Source: SURF-21 sp964462595 (GTDB lineage Bacteria > Actinomycetota > Geothermincolia > Geothermincolales > RBG-13-55-18). Taken from it: a stretch of 64,000 nucleotides of DNA. The stretch covers positions 1 to 64,000 of the forward strand of contig CAYWXM010000014.1 in the NCBI GenBank assembly GCA_964462595.1, written 5' to 3'. Below the pieces are notes generated by a model. That model was given only the letters and a program-made list of their open reading frames with translations, ran no database searches and was not told where the DNA came from. This document shows, in pieces, positions 1-8,591 of the stretch. How positions within the stretch are numbered: the first letter of the stretch is position 1; every line of letters starts with the position of its first letter. The position numbers and the translations under genes are program-made.

Positions 1-17
1 CGGCCGGTATCCGGCCG
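1..17. terminator. Perfect 7-bp stem-loop downstream of the first TetR gene
   Basis: The first 17 bases form CGGCCGG-TAT-CCGGCCG, a perfect inverted repeat. It lies about 33 bp beyond the stop of the leftward TetR gene. There is no T-tract on either side, so it may be a weak terminator or only a local structure. Confidence 0.35.
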
Positions 18-50
18 CCCGGGCGTCTATCCCAAGAAACCCGCGTGTTC

Positions 51-692
51 TCACGCACCGGTTTCGCTCATTTTATTGCCCGCGGAGGCGTTGCTGACTA
101 TATTTTCCAGGATCTCCTTCACCGCCAGCAGGGCCTTGTCCCGGGTGAGAACGTCTTCCAGCCCCGTCAGGGCCGCGAAGACCAGGGTGATCCCGAGCGA
201 GAGGATCTGCCATGCCGCCACCGTGGTGTCCAGGTCTTTCCGCACCGTGCCCTGCTCTTTGCCGGCCTCGAACATGCTGGAGAAGACGGCGGTGGATTTG
301 AGCATCCTCTCGCTCAGGGCCGCCCTTATCTCCGGGTCACGCGCCCCGGTGACCGTCTCGAAGAGGAGCATGGACTCCTCGGGGTGGTCCATGACGAACT
401 CGTAGAAAGAGGCGCTCATGTTATAGATGCGGTCGGGCACGCTGCCGCCCACGCCCGCCGCCGCGGAAAGGGTGGCGAAAAAGCGTCTGCCCACCTCGTC
501 CAGGGCCTCCAGGAGCAGCTCTTTCTTGCCGGGGAAGTACTTGTAAAGCGCGGGCTCGGATATGCCCACCTCCTCCGCGATACGGCGCGTCGTGGTTCCC
601 GAGAGGCCGTGTTCCGCCATGATGGAGATAGCCGCCTGTATGATCTGCAACTTGCGCTCCGCCCCGCTCATGCGCCCGTTTCTGGCCGTCAT
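51..692 (-). CDS. TetR/AcrR family transcriptional regulator
   Basis: A 213-residue protein with an N-terminal TetR helix-turn-helix at about residues 16-62 (IAEEVGISEPALYKYFPGKK is the recognition region) and a variable helical ligand-binding half. Length is normal for the family. The ATG at 690-692 begins just downstream (on the minus strand) of an inverted repeat at 711-730 that fits a TetR operator, so autoregulation is likely. The ligand and targets are not evident; the SDR gene at 1059 is read divergently about 370 bp away and could be a target. Confidence 0.9.
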   Translation of the reverse strand: MTARNGRMSGAERKLQIIQAAISIMAEHGLSGTTTRRIAEEVGISEPALYKYFPGKKELLLEALDEVGRRFFATLSAAAGVGGSVPDRIYNMSASFYEFVMDHPEESMLLFETVTGARDPEIRAALSERMLKSTAVFSSMFEAGKEQGTVRKDLDTTVAAWQILSLGITLVFAALTGLEDVLTRDKALLAVKEILENIVSNASAGNKMSETGA

Positions 693-710
693 GGATGCCT
701 CGCGAACTAG

Positions 711-730
711 GTTAGTGAATATTAACTAAC
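711..730. promoter_or_regulatory. TetR-type operator (inverted repeat)
   Basis: GTTAGT-8 nt-ACTAAC forms a dyad placed 19 bp upstream of the TetR start. Position and symmetry are as expected for an autoregulatory operator of the TetR gene at 51-692. Binding is inferred. Confidence 0.6.
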
Positions 731-809
731 TTATACCATGGAGGGGGTCACAGGGCAAGCTTTTCATACCCTTGGGATCGAACTGTTCAGGAAGATCGGG
801 ACCTTGCAT
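726..809 (-). CDS. Possible 27-residue peptide upstream of tetR
   Basis: An ATG at 807-809 is preceded by a strong AGGAGG (821-826, 11-nt spacing) and opens a 27-codon frame (MQGPDLPEQFDPKGMKSLPC...). The stop overlaps the TetR operator. It could be a leader peptide, a small protein, or the 5' remnant of a lost gene. I do not recognise the sequence. Confidence 0.3.
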   Translation of the reverse strand: MQGPDLPEQFDPKGMKSLPCDPLHGIS

Positions 810-1058
810 GATTTGGCTTGCCTCCTTTCGCAAGCGGTTATGCGCATGAGCATAACGGGCGGGAAAGCAGCGGGCGCGGCAGTCCCACTCCAGGTCATGG
901 CGGCGGCTGTGGAGGGGTTTTCCCCCGGGCTCGCCGCGCAGCGGGGGGAGGGGAGAAAAGGGTCGAGGCATGTCCCTCCCCTTACACTTGTGTTCGCGCT
1001 CTGTTTTCTGTTAATTTCGGTCTAGTCCATCGTTTTTTTACCTGGGAGGGTGATAGAG
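731..1058. other. Intergenic region between divergent tetR and SDR genes
   Basis: Apart from the possible small ORF at 726-809 on the minus strand, this 328-bp stretch has no convincing gene. A GC-rich segment (about 895-975) is followed by a T-rich run (1031-1039) shortly before the SDR ribosome-binding site. The promoter of the SDR gene should be here but no clear -35/-10 pair was seen. Confidence 0.5.
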
Positions 1059-2012
1059 ATGTCCGTAGTCGCCGTTACCGGCTGTTCCGGCTATATAGGT
1101 TCGCGCCTGCTGCGTTTCATGGACCAGAGCGACAAGGTGTCCAGGATCATCGGGGTGGACCTCAACCCTCCCCGCTATGACACCGCGAAGATGGATTTCC
1201 GCCGCATGGACGTGCGCGACCCTTCCATCGTTAATCTCTTCACCCTGAACAACGTGGAGACGGTGGTGCACCTGGCTTTCATCGTCAACCCGCTGCGCGA
1301 CGACGACCTCATGCACGATATCGATGTGGGCGGCACCCGCAACGTGTTCAAGGCCACCGCGGCCTGCGTGGCCAGGCACCTGGTGGTGGCCTCTTCCACC
1401 ACGGCCTTCGGCGCCCTTGCCGACAACCCCGAATGGCTGACGGAGAAAGACCAGCCTCGCCTGCAGCGCAACTACACCTACGCGGCCGACAAGTACGAGA
1501 ACGAGGTGAACGTACGCATCTTCAAGGAGGAGAACCCGCACATCAAGGTGGCGGTGGTGAGGCCCTGCATAGTCTACGGACCCAACGTGGATAATTACCT
1601 GTCGCGCTTCATCCTCAGGCTGCCCTTCTTTCCCGCCGTGGGCGATACCGGGATGCAGATGCAGTTCGTGCACGAGGACGACGCGGCCGAGGTCTTCATG
1701 CGCATCCTCGAGACGGGGGCGGAGGGATATTTCCATGCCTGCGGCGAGGGCACCGTCAGCGTGGAGGAGATAGCGCGCATGGCCGGCAAGCCTGTGGTGC
1801 CACTGCCCGCGAAGGTTGTTTATCCCCTCGTGGACCTGTTATGGAAACTGCACGCCCCGTTGATCGAAGGGCCCTCCGGTATGCTCGATTTCCTCCGTTA
1901 CCGCTGGACGGCGTCGGACGAGATCACGCGGGAGACGCTGGGGCTGGGACCGCGCATGCATTCACGGGACGTGGTACGCCTGATGCTGGAGAGCCACGGC
2001 AGCAAGTCTTAG
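1059..2012 (+). CDS. NAD-dependent epimerase/dehydratase (extended SDR)
   Basis: A 317-residue extended short-chain dehydrogenase. The Rossmann motif TGCSGYIG lies at residues 7-14, catalytic-site candidates are Ser112-Thr114 and the Y141xxxK145 pair (YAADK), and the C-terminal substrate half follows. It probably acts on a nucleotide sugar or a related polyol or ketone with bound NAD; the substrate cannot be told from sequence. I chose the ATG at 1059, which has GGGAGGG eight bases upstream, rather than the GTG at 1050 that overlaps that site. The stop overlaps the stop of the convergent small gene at 2009-2218. Confidence 0.88.
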   Translation: MSVVAVTGCSGYIGSRLLRFMDQSDKVSRIIGVDLNPPRYDTAKMDFRRMDVRDPSIVNLFTLNNVETVVHLAFIVNPLRDDDLMHDIDVGGTRNVFKATAACVARHLVVASSTTAFGALADNPEWLTEKDQPRLQRNYTYAADKYENEVNVRIFKEENPHIKVAVVRPCIVYGPNVDNYLSRFILRLPFFPAVGDTGMQMQFVHEDDAAEVFMRILETGAEGYFHACGEGTVSVEEIARMAGKPVVPLPAKVVYPLVDLLWKLHAPLIEGPSGMLDFLRYRWTASDEITRETLGLGPRMHSRDVVRLMLESHGSKS

Positions 2013-2218
2013 ATATCCACCTTTACGCTCTTCTTCTCCGGCTTGGGCTTGCGCAGCAGGGGCACGAGGACGAAGACCCCGAACACCGTGGTGAGCAGAA
2101 AGTACCTTTTTGGGTTCAAGCCGCGGTTCTTCGCGGCGCGATAAGCGACAAGGGCCTCCAAGGGGTGCAATATCGCGAGCTGCTTTACGATCTTTTTCGA
2201 TTTTTCGCCCAGCTCCAT
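2009..2218 (-). CDS. Small single-pass membrane protein, unknown function
   Basis: A 69-residue basic protein with an amphipathic N-terminal half, one hydrophobic segment at residues 39-55 (YFLLTTVFGVFVLVPLL) and a lysine-rich tail. The ATG at 2216-2218 has GGGAGG about seven bases upstream. A longer frame starting at 2536 would run across the promoter region of the MoxR gene and is rejected. It converges tail-to-tail with the SDR gene with a 4-bp overlap. I do not recognise the family. Confidence 0.65.
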   Translation of the reverse strand: MELGEKSKKIVKQLAILHPLEALVAYRAAKNRGLNPKRYFLLTTVFGVFVLVPLLRKPKPEKKSVKVDI

Positions 2219-2443
2219 GTTTACCTCCCGGATGTGTCCGTGACGGCGGTCCTGCTCCTTCGAACGGGAATGCCGGCATCCCTCGAAACCTGGCGGAGAG
2301 TACCTCCCGAACCCCACTTTGACGAACGTTATCCTTAGCCCCGCCATGATAGGGTAGAATCGTATTATATCAGAGGACTCGCGCGGGTGGATTCCCCCGC
2401 AGCCGGGGAGGGAGAACGCTGAGGAACAGGAGAGATTCGGGAT

Positions 2444-3928
2444 ATGAAAGATCTGAACCGTAAACTGCGCAAGATCTACGAGGCCATAGAGGACAGCGGG
2501 CTGTACATCAACCTCAACCACGACATACGCTTCCACGAGCAGAGGGAGGTGCCTCTGAACCTCAACGAGACCGAGAGCATCGTGCTCGCGGAGGAGAGCT
2601 ACAATTCCCCCTTGCTACTGGCCCTGCTGACCTCGGTGCTGCGCAACGGCACCATGATCCTTTACGGCTCGCCGGGTTCGGGCAAGACCACCTCGGCGGA
2701 GTTCGTGGGGGCTTTCGTGCACGGCGCCCTGCTGAAGGAGACCTTCGGCGACGGCGAGTCCGAGTTCAAGGTCATGGAGGCCATACACGAGGCGACAATA
2801 CACGGACATCACGAGCTGACGGAAGAGAAGATGATCGGCCGCCCGCACCTGGGCAAACTTATGCGCGACGGGGTGGAGGAAATCATACCGCGCAAGTTCA
2901 TGCTCTCCCCCTTCCGCATGGTGGACGAGGTAAACCGCCTCACCCCCGGGCGCACCAACAACCTGTTGGAGATGATGGACCGCGGATTCTCCGTTTACGG
3001 CGACTCCAAGATCTACGCCGCCGAGGGCGCCACATTCCTCACCGCCAACTTCCGCGATGTGGCGTCGTCGGACCTCACCCCGCCTTTCCTCGACCGCATC
3101 GACGTGGGCGTCTTCGCGCCCACGCTCAATCCGTATTTTCTGGAGATGGCCCAGGGCGGCGAGGACCGCAAGCTGACCGGGGACGAGGAGGCCTACGTGG
3201 CCCACCTGCGCTCCGAGATAGGCGTGGAGATAACCGCCGACGACTTCGAGGCCATACGCGGGCAGATAGCCGGCATACAGATAGAGCCCGACGCGCTCTA
3301 CATCCTCTACAATTTCATCTCGGAGCTGAACGGCTGCACCCTGGCCTCCCCGGACATCGAGCGCAAGAACAAGGGCTTCGCCTGGTTCGTAAAACCGCCC
3401 ATCCTCTGCTCCCAGGTGGACGACGGGGGCGCGGCAGGTGGCGGCCACCTCGGAGGCTGCCATTACCACAACACCGAGAACATCTGCTACAAGACCGAGA
3501 ACGAGGTAAGCGTGAGGGCGGGCAAGACCATAGAGCGCTATGCCAAGGCGCTGGCGTGGTTCCGCGGCCGCAAGCGGGCGGGGCTGGAGGAAGTGGAGGC
3601 GATAGTCCCTTACGTGTTGTGGTTCAAGCTCATCCCCACCGACCGCGCCTGGTCGGAGCGCCCGGAATTCATGAACGACCGCATCGCGCTGGTGAAAGAC
3701 CTCTTCGCCACCTCGCGTAACCATTACCTCAAGAGCCGGCGCATGATCAAGACCCTGGACGGGGTGCTCGAGCTGTACGAGCAGGCTTTGAACAACAAGA
3801 AAGTGGATCCCGGCCTGGTTCTGGAGGCGCTGGAATCGCTCAAGAGCTACGATTCCCCCGCCAAGTACCCCATTGCCACCATGTTGCGGCAGGTCTATCG
3901 GGAGTTGGCGCGGGAAACCAAGAGGTGA
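2444..3928 (+). CDS. MoxR-family AAA+ ATPase with a Cys/His-rich insertion
   Basis: A 494-residue AAA+ protein of the MoxR/CbbQ type, which work as chaperone-like ATPases with a VWA-domain partner. Walker A is GSPGSGKT at residues 75-82, Walker B is FRMVDE at about 157-162, and a sensor-2 region (VSVRAGKTIERY) lies near residue 355. Between sensor regions sits an unusual insertion with C322, H335, C339, H340, H342 and C348, which could bind a metal. It is about 150 residues longer than minimal MoxR proteins. The VWA gene starts 7 bp after the stop (TTG at 3936), so the two are almost certainly co-translated and form one ATPase/VWA machine. The start has AGGAGAG upstream. Confidence 0.88.
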   Translation: MKDLNRKLRKIYEAIEDSGLYINLNHDIRFHEQREVPLNLNETESIVLAEESYNSPLLLALLTSVLRNGTMILYGSPGSGKTTSAEFVGAFVHGALLKETFGDGESEFKVMEAIHEATIHGHHELTEEKMIGRPHLGKLMRDGVEEIIPRKFMLSPFRMVDEVNRLTPGRTNNLLEMMDRGFSVYGDSKIYAAEGATFLTANFRDVASSDLTPPFLDRIDVGVFAPTLNPYFLEMAQGGEDRKLTGDEEAYVAHLRSEIGVEITADDFEAIRGQIAGIQIEPDALYILYNFISELNGCTLASPDIERKNKGFAWFVKPPILCSQVDDGGAAGGGHLGGCHYHNTENICYKTENEVSVRAGKTIERYAKALAWFRGRKRAGLEEVEAIVPYVLWFKLIPTDRAWSERPEFMNDRIALVKDLFATSRNHYLKSRRMIKTLDGVLELYEQALNNKKVDPGLVLEALESLKSYDSPAKYPIATMLRQVYRELARETKR

Positions 3929-3935
3929 TGCGGTT

Positions 3936-5525
3936 TTGCTCATACAAGGCGTGGATCTGGACGGGGTGATGGAGCGGGCGAGGGCCTTCTGCGGCTACCC
4001 GCGCATCATGGACCCCGAGTTCGTGCTCAACCCGGCCGGGCATCCCCACGCCGAGAAGCTGAACGGCGAGTTCGGCATCTGGGAGCCCACCGAGAACCGC
4101 GTGTACATAAACGTCCCCGAGGTCATCGAGAATCTGGGTGCCATCAACCTGGAGGCAGTGGTGGTCTATCAACTGCTGCATTACGCCCTGGCGCCTTTCG
4201 ACATGCGCACCTCGCTGCGGCTGACCGCCTCCGCCAAGCTGGCCCTGGAGGAGGTAAAGGACCGGGGGCGCACGGTGACCTTCCAGGAAGCGATATCCAT
4301 ACAGCGCCTCTTCTGCGACATGGTAAACGTTACCTACGCGGCCCGCAGCGGCATGCGCGAGCAGATGATCGGCCTCTATCATTCCCTGGACAAAGCCAAG
4401 GGCTGGAAGCAGAGCAAGATGTGGAGGTTCCTGCTCTGCTGTTTCGAGGAGATGTGGGAGGCGCCCGACACCCTGGTGGGCAGGGTGGCCGGGGAGATGC
4501 GCGAGGATGCGCGGCGCCTCGCCGCGCGCGTGCTGGACCGCCCCTTCGCCGCGTCCGGATGGGACGAGAAAGTGCGCTTCCTGGTGGGTTACCTGCACAG
4601 GTATTACGAAGACCCGGCCGAGATGGACGACAGCCGCCTGATGGAACACGGCATCGATGACCTGCGCGCGCGCTCTGCCGAGGAAGCGCTGCGCTCCATG
4701 GCCATGGAGATGGGCATGCAGGACTTCAAGGAACTGGTGGGGGGGATAGGAGCGGGCTCGGAGACCCAGGCCCTGGTGTGGTACTACCGCGACCTCTCCC
4801 GCCGCTACGAGGTGCGTTTCCAGCCGGTGCGCAGCGAGGCGGGCGAGGAGGTGCCGCACGCGCCCCTCCCCTGGGGGATGGCCGACCCCTTCGAGCGCCT
4901 GGACCTTCCTTACACCCTGTACACGTGCGGCAAGGCGGTGCCGACCCTGACCACCAAGCAATGGGAGAAGATGCCCATGGAGGTGGTGACGCGGCGCAAG
5001 ACGCCGCCGGACGTTATCATCATCCTGGACGCGTCCGGCTCCATGACCAACCCTACCTCCGAGGTGGCCAACGCGGTACTGGCCGGTTTCGTGATGGCGC
5101 GCAGCGCCGGCAACCTGGGGGCCAAGGTGGGGCTGGTGGTCTACTCCGACCAGCAGCGCTCCATGATGGTGAAGCCGGTGTGGGACCTGCGACGGGTGGA
5201 GGAGGGGCTGGTGACCTATTACGGCGGGGGCACGGTGTTCCCGGTGCAGGAGTTCCGCCACCTGGCCTCGCTGGAGACGCACCGCGCCAAGCATTTCTGC
5301 CTTATCTCGGACGCCGAGATCACCAACATAGCCGAGGCCTCGTATCACCTGGGGGAGGCGTTGCGGATGCACCCCGAGAACTCGGGCTCGGTCTTTCTCA
5401 TCAACCAGTCATACAACGAGAAAGCCGAGTCGATCCGCGAGGCGGGCTACGACATTTTCCCGGTGTCGCGGGGGCAGGACCTGGTGCGCATCGTGGCCGG
5501 CAAAGCCCAGGAGTTGTATGCCTAG
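3936..5525 (+). CDS. VWA (CoxE-like) domain protein, partner of the MoxR ATPase
   Basis: A 529-residue protein. The C-terminal von Willebrand A domain carries the MIDAS motif D365-ASGS followed by T and later acidic positions; the N-terminal two thirds are helical and resemble the variable region of VWA proteins paired with MoxR ATPases. I prefer the TTG at 3936 (AGAGGTG about 8 bases upstream, inside the end of the ATPase gene); in-frame starts further upstream overlap the ATPase. Such pairs insert metals or remodel enzymes in several known systems; the client here is unknown. No signal peptide or membrane segment is visible, so it is probably cytoplasmic. Confidence 0.85.
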   Translation: MLIQGVDLDGVMERARAFCGYPRIMDPEFVLNPAGHPHAEKLNGEFGIWEPTENRVYINVPEVIENLGAINLEAVVVYQLLHYALAPFDMRTSLRLTASAKLALEEVKDRGRTVTFQEAISIQRLFCDMVNVTYAARSGMREQMIGLYHSLDKAKGWKQSKMWRFLLCCFEEMWEAPDTLVGRVAGEMREDARRLAARVLDRPFAASGWDEKVRFLVGYLHRYYEDPAEMDDSRLMEHGIDDLRARSAEEALRSMAMEMGMQDFKELVGGIGAGSETQALVWYYRDLSRRYEVRFQPVRSEAGEEVPHAPLPWGMADPFERLDLPYTLYTCGKAVPTLTTKQWEKMPMEVVTRRKTPPDVIIILDASGSMTNPTSEVANAVLAGFVMARSAGNLGAKVGLVVYSDQQRSMMVKPVWDLRRVEEGLVTYYGGGTVFPVQEFRHLASLETHRAKHFCLISDAEITNIAEASYHLGEALRMHPENSGSVFLINQSYNEKAESIREAGYDIFPVSRGQDLVRIVAGKAQELYA

Positions 5526-5660
5526 GAGTAGAGATGCGAGTCGTTACCGACGGCGTCGTTGCGGGGGGTAAGGCTACGGACAGACCCCCATCGGCCCGCT
5601 CCGCGGCCCGGGGCCGTTCTCGGACTGAGATCGTGCCAGTTTATCCTCGGGGGTAGAGAG

Positions 5661-6506
5661 GTGAGACTGCCGAAACCGGTATTCAAGGGCAGCGGCGATT
5701 CCCTGGAGGATATCCTGGAGGAGAACCGCCGCGAGGAGGAAGCGCGCAAGGCGCGCTTCCGCGAGTTCTCCCTGTCCGACTTTTTTCTCAACCTGCGCTC
5801 GCGCGATAAGCTGACCAAGGTACGCGTGCGTCAGGCGCTGCCGGCCCGGGACGACGCGGAGATAGTGGACCTGGCGCTGCGGCTGATGGGCGAGGCTTCC
5901 TCGGACTACCTTCAGCTGCGCATGCAGTGGCAGCGGGAGGCGGTGGGCTACCTCACCAGCTTGGGAGTGGAGGCCTATTCCCGCATGGGCGGCGGAGAAT
6001 GGGAGATACCGGACGGCCTGGATTACGTGGGCATGCAGGCGGAGGGCGCGCCGGAGAGGAGGCTTTACATCAAGGCAAAGCGCATCGGGAACTTCGCGGG
6101 CCTGAAATCGAGGTACCTGGACATCAAGGCGGAGGCGGTGGGCGACTACTGTTTCCGGCGCGCCCGTTTCTGCAGCGTGGAGGCAGACCTGGCGGGCAAG
6201 TGCCTGGGCGAGGAAGGCGAGGAGCTGAGGCTGCAGGCGCGCGAGGCGGGCGACTGGCTGATGCTCAAGTCGAAGCGCAGCTTCGTGGATGCCCGCAAGG
6301 TGGGCAGGCTGGCGGGCCTCGATTCCCATAACCTGGAAATGCACGTGCATAACGCCGGAGCCGAGCTGGGCGCCCGCGCACACGACGCTGTCATATACGT
6401 TTACCGCGAGGCCAAGAGCCTGGGGCTGCGGGGCAGCGGCGTGGTCTACATGCGCCACGGCTCTCCACCCTGGCGCACCACCTTCCGGGTGGAGAAGATC
6501 CCCTGA
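5661..6506 (+). CDS. Repeat protein of unknown function, possible beta-solenoid
   Basis: A 281-residue protein, third in the row after the MoxR and VWA genes (135 bp gap). Residues 1-85 are charged and helical. From about residue 125 there is a loose repeat of 18-24 residues alternating hydrophobic strands with Gly/Ala turns (LYIKAKRIGNFAGLKSRYLD, then similar units to about residue 260), which reads like a beta-solenoid of the DUF4097-adhesin kind. I chose GTG at 5661 with GGGGGTAGAGAG in front; an in-frame start at 5559 is possible but would encode an out-of-character N-terminus. I do not recognise a family. Confidence 0.6.
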   Translation: MRLPKPVFKGSGDSLEDILEENRREEEARKARFREFSLSDFFLNLRSRDKLTKVRVRQALPARDDAEIVDLALRLMGEASSDYLQLRMQWQREAVGYLTSLGVEAYSRMGGGEWEIPDGLDYVGMQAEGAPERRLYIKAKRIGNFAGLKSRYLDIKAEAVGDYCFRRARFCSVEADLAGKCLGEEGEELRLQAREAGDWLMLKSKRSFVDARKVGRLAGLDSHNLEMHVHNAGAELGARAHDAVIYVYREAKSLGLRGSGVVYMRHGSPPWRTTFRVEKIP

Positions 6507-6524
6507 GATCGCCCCTGCTTCTCC

Positions 6525-7730
6525 CTATCCTACGGGGGAGAAGAGCACGCGTTCGCCCTCGTGGCGGCTCGCTGCGCCCGCCTCCTTGAGGACCACCGCC
6601 ACCAGCACGTCGAGGCGGCCGGGTATGCGCTGGAACTTCATGAATCTCCTCATGTTGTTCGCGGGCTCGTCTACCCCGCGCAGCTCCTCGGTTATCTCCG
6701 GGATGGTCGCTTCACCGGTACGCGCGTGAGCGGAAAGCACGTCATCGCGCAGGCGGGAGTAGAAATCCTCGAAGGCGCCGAAGAACCGGACGCATTCCTC
6801 CCTGCCGCGCGCCACATCCATAAGCTCGATGTCGTCGAACGGCGTCATCTTCAGGCTGTTCATGACGTCGGGGAAGAAGGTGGTGCTGCGGTGGGAGTCC
6901 GATGCCAGCTCTATATAACCTTCCTCCGCCATGCGGCGGAACTGGCTGCACGTCGAGATACACTTATCGAGCGAGGAATAGAAAAAGGCGGGGTTGATCT
7001 CCACCGTCACGTCCCCCGATAGCAGCAGCTTGTTCTCGGGATCGTAAAGGGAGACATGCCCTGCGGTATGGGAGCCGTCGTGGATGGCGAAGAAGCGCCC
7101 TACCTCCCATCCCTCCAGTTCGACCTCGCCGAAACGGCGCTTGACCTTGGCATTGTCGGGAAGGATGGTGGCCTCTCTGGCGAGAGGGCGGATGCCGGCG
7201 AACATCAGTTTGAGGTCAGCCTGCAGCACCGCGCGCGCCAGCCCGACCGAGACGCGGGAGGCCAGGTTCACGGGGGCGGTTATGCCCCGCGAGTCGAAGA
7301 GCGAATATATGTTGTACATCTGCTCCAGGTCGCGGAAATCGCTCATCCAGTCGGTGAAGAAGTCCAGCACCTTCACTTCCGGCTCCTGCAGCAGGAAGCG
7401 CCAGTCCAGGCCGCTTTCCAGTAACACGTCGTTGTTGGACGCGTGGTCGAAGTGTCCCTGGGTGAGCATGAGGTCCACCCGCTTTACCCCGTCCCTTTTA
7501 TAGCGGCGCACCAGATCGAGGACGCGCTCCCGGTAGAAAGGGTAGGTGCCGGTGTCGAGGATGAGCAGAGAATCGCCGTCCCGCAGCAGGAAGATGTTAC
7601 ACGAGGCGGGTTTGAGCAGGAAATAATCGCTGACGTAGCCTTCCAGCATCCACACGTCGGGGGCGATTTCGCGCACGAACGACCGCTTCAGCTCTTTTTC
7701 CTGTCCGGGAATGGTGAGTTTGTACGACAT
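6525..7730 (-). CDS. MBL-fold metallo-hydrolase
   Basis: A 401-residue metallo-beta-lactamase-fold protein. The metal-binding loop reads T90-QGHFDH96, so the first His of the usual HxHxDH is Gln91 while H93, D95 and H96 are kept; later ligand candidates are in HTAGHVSLYD and LLSGDVT. It probably hydrolyses an ester, thioester or lactone; the altered loop may change metal content. The ATG has AGGAGGGG upstream, placed at the end of the TetR gene, with only 2 bp between them. The pair therefore forms an operon under the TetR protein encoded upstream. Confidence 0.85.
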   Translation of the reverse strand: MSYKLTIPGQEKELKRSFVREIAPDVWMLEGYVSDYFLLKPASCNIFLLRDGDSLLILDTGTYPFYRERVLDLVRRYKRDGVKRVDLMLTQGHFDHASNNDVLLESGLDWRFLLQEPEVKVLDFFTDWMSDFRDLEQMYNIYSLFDSRGITAPVNLASRVSVGLARAVLQADLKLMFAGIRPLAREATILPDNAKVKRRFGEVELEGWEVGRFFAIHDGSHTAGHVSLYDPENKLLLSGDVTVEINPAFFYSSLDKCISTCSQFRRMAEEGYIELASDSHRSTTFFPDVMNSLKMTPFDDIELMDVARGREECVRFFGAFEDFYSRLRDDVLSAHARTGEATIPEITEELRGVDEPANNMRRFMKFQRIPGRLDVLVAVVLKEAGAASRHEGERVLFSPVG

Positions 7731-7732
7731 GG

Positions 7733-8485
7733 TCAGCCCCTCCTTTTTCGCCCGGTGGAAGCCGGCGCTCGTTTGCCGGTTCTCTCTTCACGCGCCTTCA
7801 GACCGTCCAGCAATATTCCCAGCAGCGGCTCTCCCTCCCGCTCGAGGTCGAAGCCGCCGTCGTTCAGGCACCACTCGATGACGATGCCCCTTATGGCCCG
7901 GACCAGGGCCAGTGCGATCTCCTCGCTCGAGAGGTCACAGCGCAGCGCGCCGCCTTCCTGCGCCTCACGGACCAGGCGAAGCGCAACCTCGTACGAGCCC
8001 CGCTCTCTCGATGCCAGGGAAGACGGACCCCGGCCGGGTGCCATCTGGCTGGAATAGGCGGCTTTGATGTAATCCTTGCCCAGAGCGGAGATATGCCGCA
8101 GCGAATACCTCCCGAAGGCCAGCAGCCGAGCGATGCCCGTGTCGGCCTTGTCGATCTCCGGGAGGGAATCTAGGTAGAAGCGGTCCAGGTCGAGTAATTC
8201 CTCCACCAGCACCTGGTCCTTCGATGCGAAATACACGTAGAAGGTGCCCTTGGAGACGCCCGCCTCGCGGCAGATGTCGTCCACGGCCACCCGTTCGTAG
8301 CCCCTTTCGGCGAAGAGGCGCAGCGCCGTCTCCGCCAGCTTGCGGCGGGTGTCCTCGGCCTGCTGTTTGCGGGAGATCCTCTCCTGCGGCGTGCCCTGGC
8401 TCCCCTTTTTACCGCTGCCAAGTCCGGTTTGTGCAGTTCCCTTGCCTGGTTGTCGAGTCGTCGGCTGGCCCGATCCTGCTACCAT
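7733..8485 (-). CDS. TetR/AcrR family transcriptional regulator
   Basis: A 250-residue regulator with a 45-residue basic, Gly/Gln-rich extension before the helix-turn-helix at about residues 47-93 (DDICREAGVSKGTFYVYFAS). I start at the ATG 8483-8485 with GGGGGG about six bases upstream; an in-frame start at 8707 would place 74 extra codons across two operator palindromes and part of a repeat element. It is translated just before the MBL hydrolase. Tandem TGACTA palindromes at 8520-8544 lie directly upstream, pointing to autoregulation of the tetR-MBL operon. Confidence 0.88.
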   Translation of the reverse strand: MVAGSGQPTTRQPGKGTAQTGLGSGKKGSQGTPQERISRKQQAEDTRRKLAETALRLFAERGYERVAVDDICREAGVSKGTFYVYFASKDQVLVEELLDLDRFYLDSLPEIDKADTGIARLLAFGRYSLRHISALGKDYIKAAYSSQMAPGRGPSSLASRERGSYEVALRLVREAQEGGALRCDLSSEEIALALVRAIRGIVIEWCLNDGGFDLEREGEPLLGILLDGLKAREERTGKRAPASTGRKRRG

Positions 8486-8515
8486 AAAGCCCCCCCTGTC
8501 GAAGCGCTCCGCTAT

Positions 8516-8548
8516 ATAATGACTACGGTCAGTGACTATAGTCATTAT
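8516..8548. promoter_or_regulatory. Tandem TetR operators
   Basis: TGACTATAGTCA at 8533-8544 is a perfect palindrome, and TGACTACGGTCA at 8520-8531 is a near copy one base away. Together they sit inside a wider dyad ATAATGACTA...TAGTCATTAT (8516-8525 and 8539-8548). They lie 31 bp upstream of the TetR start and are the likely binding sites of the regulator at 7733-8485. Confidence 0.7.
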
Positions 8549-8591
8549 ACCGCGAAAGCGGAAAAGGACAAGCGTGAGTGGGCCACATGAA

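Noticed and set aside
1038..1736. 232-codon frame opposite the SDR gene
   Set aside because: It is a high-GC antisense shadow; the plus-strand frame has full SDR motifs and a ribosome site.
2615..3943. 442-codon frame opposite the MoxR ATPase
   Set aside because: His/Arg/Ala-rich composition with no motif; the other strand encodes a clear AAA+ protein.
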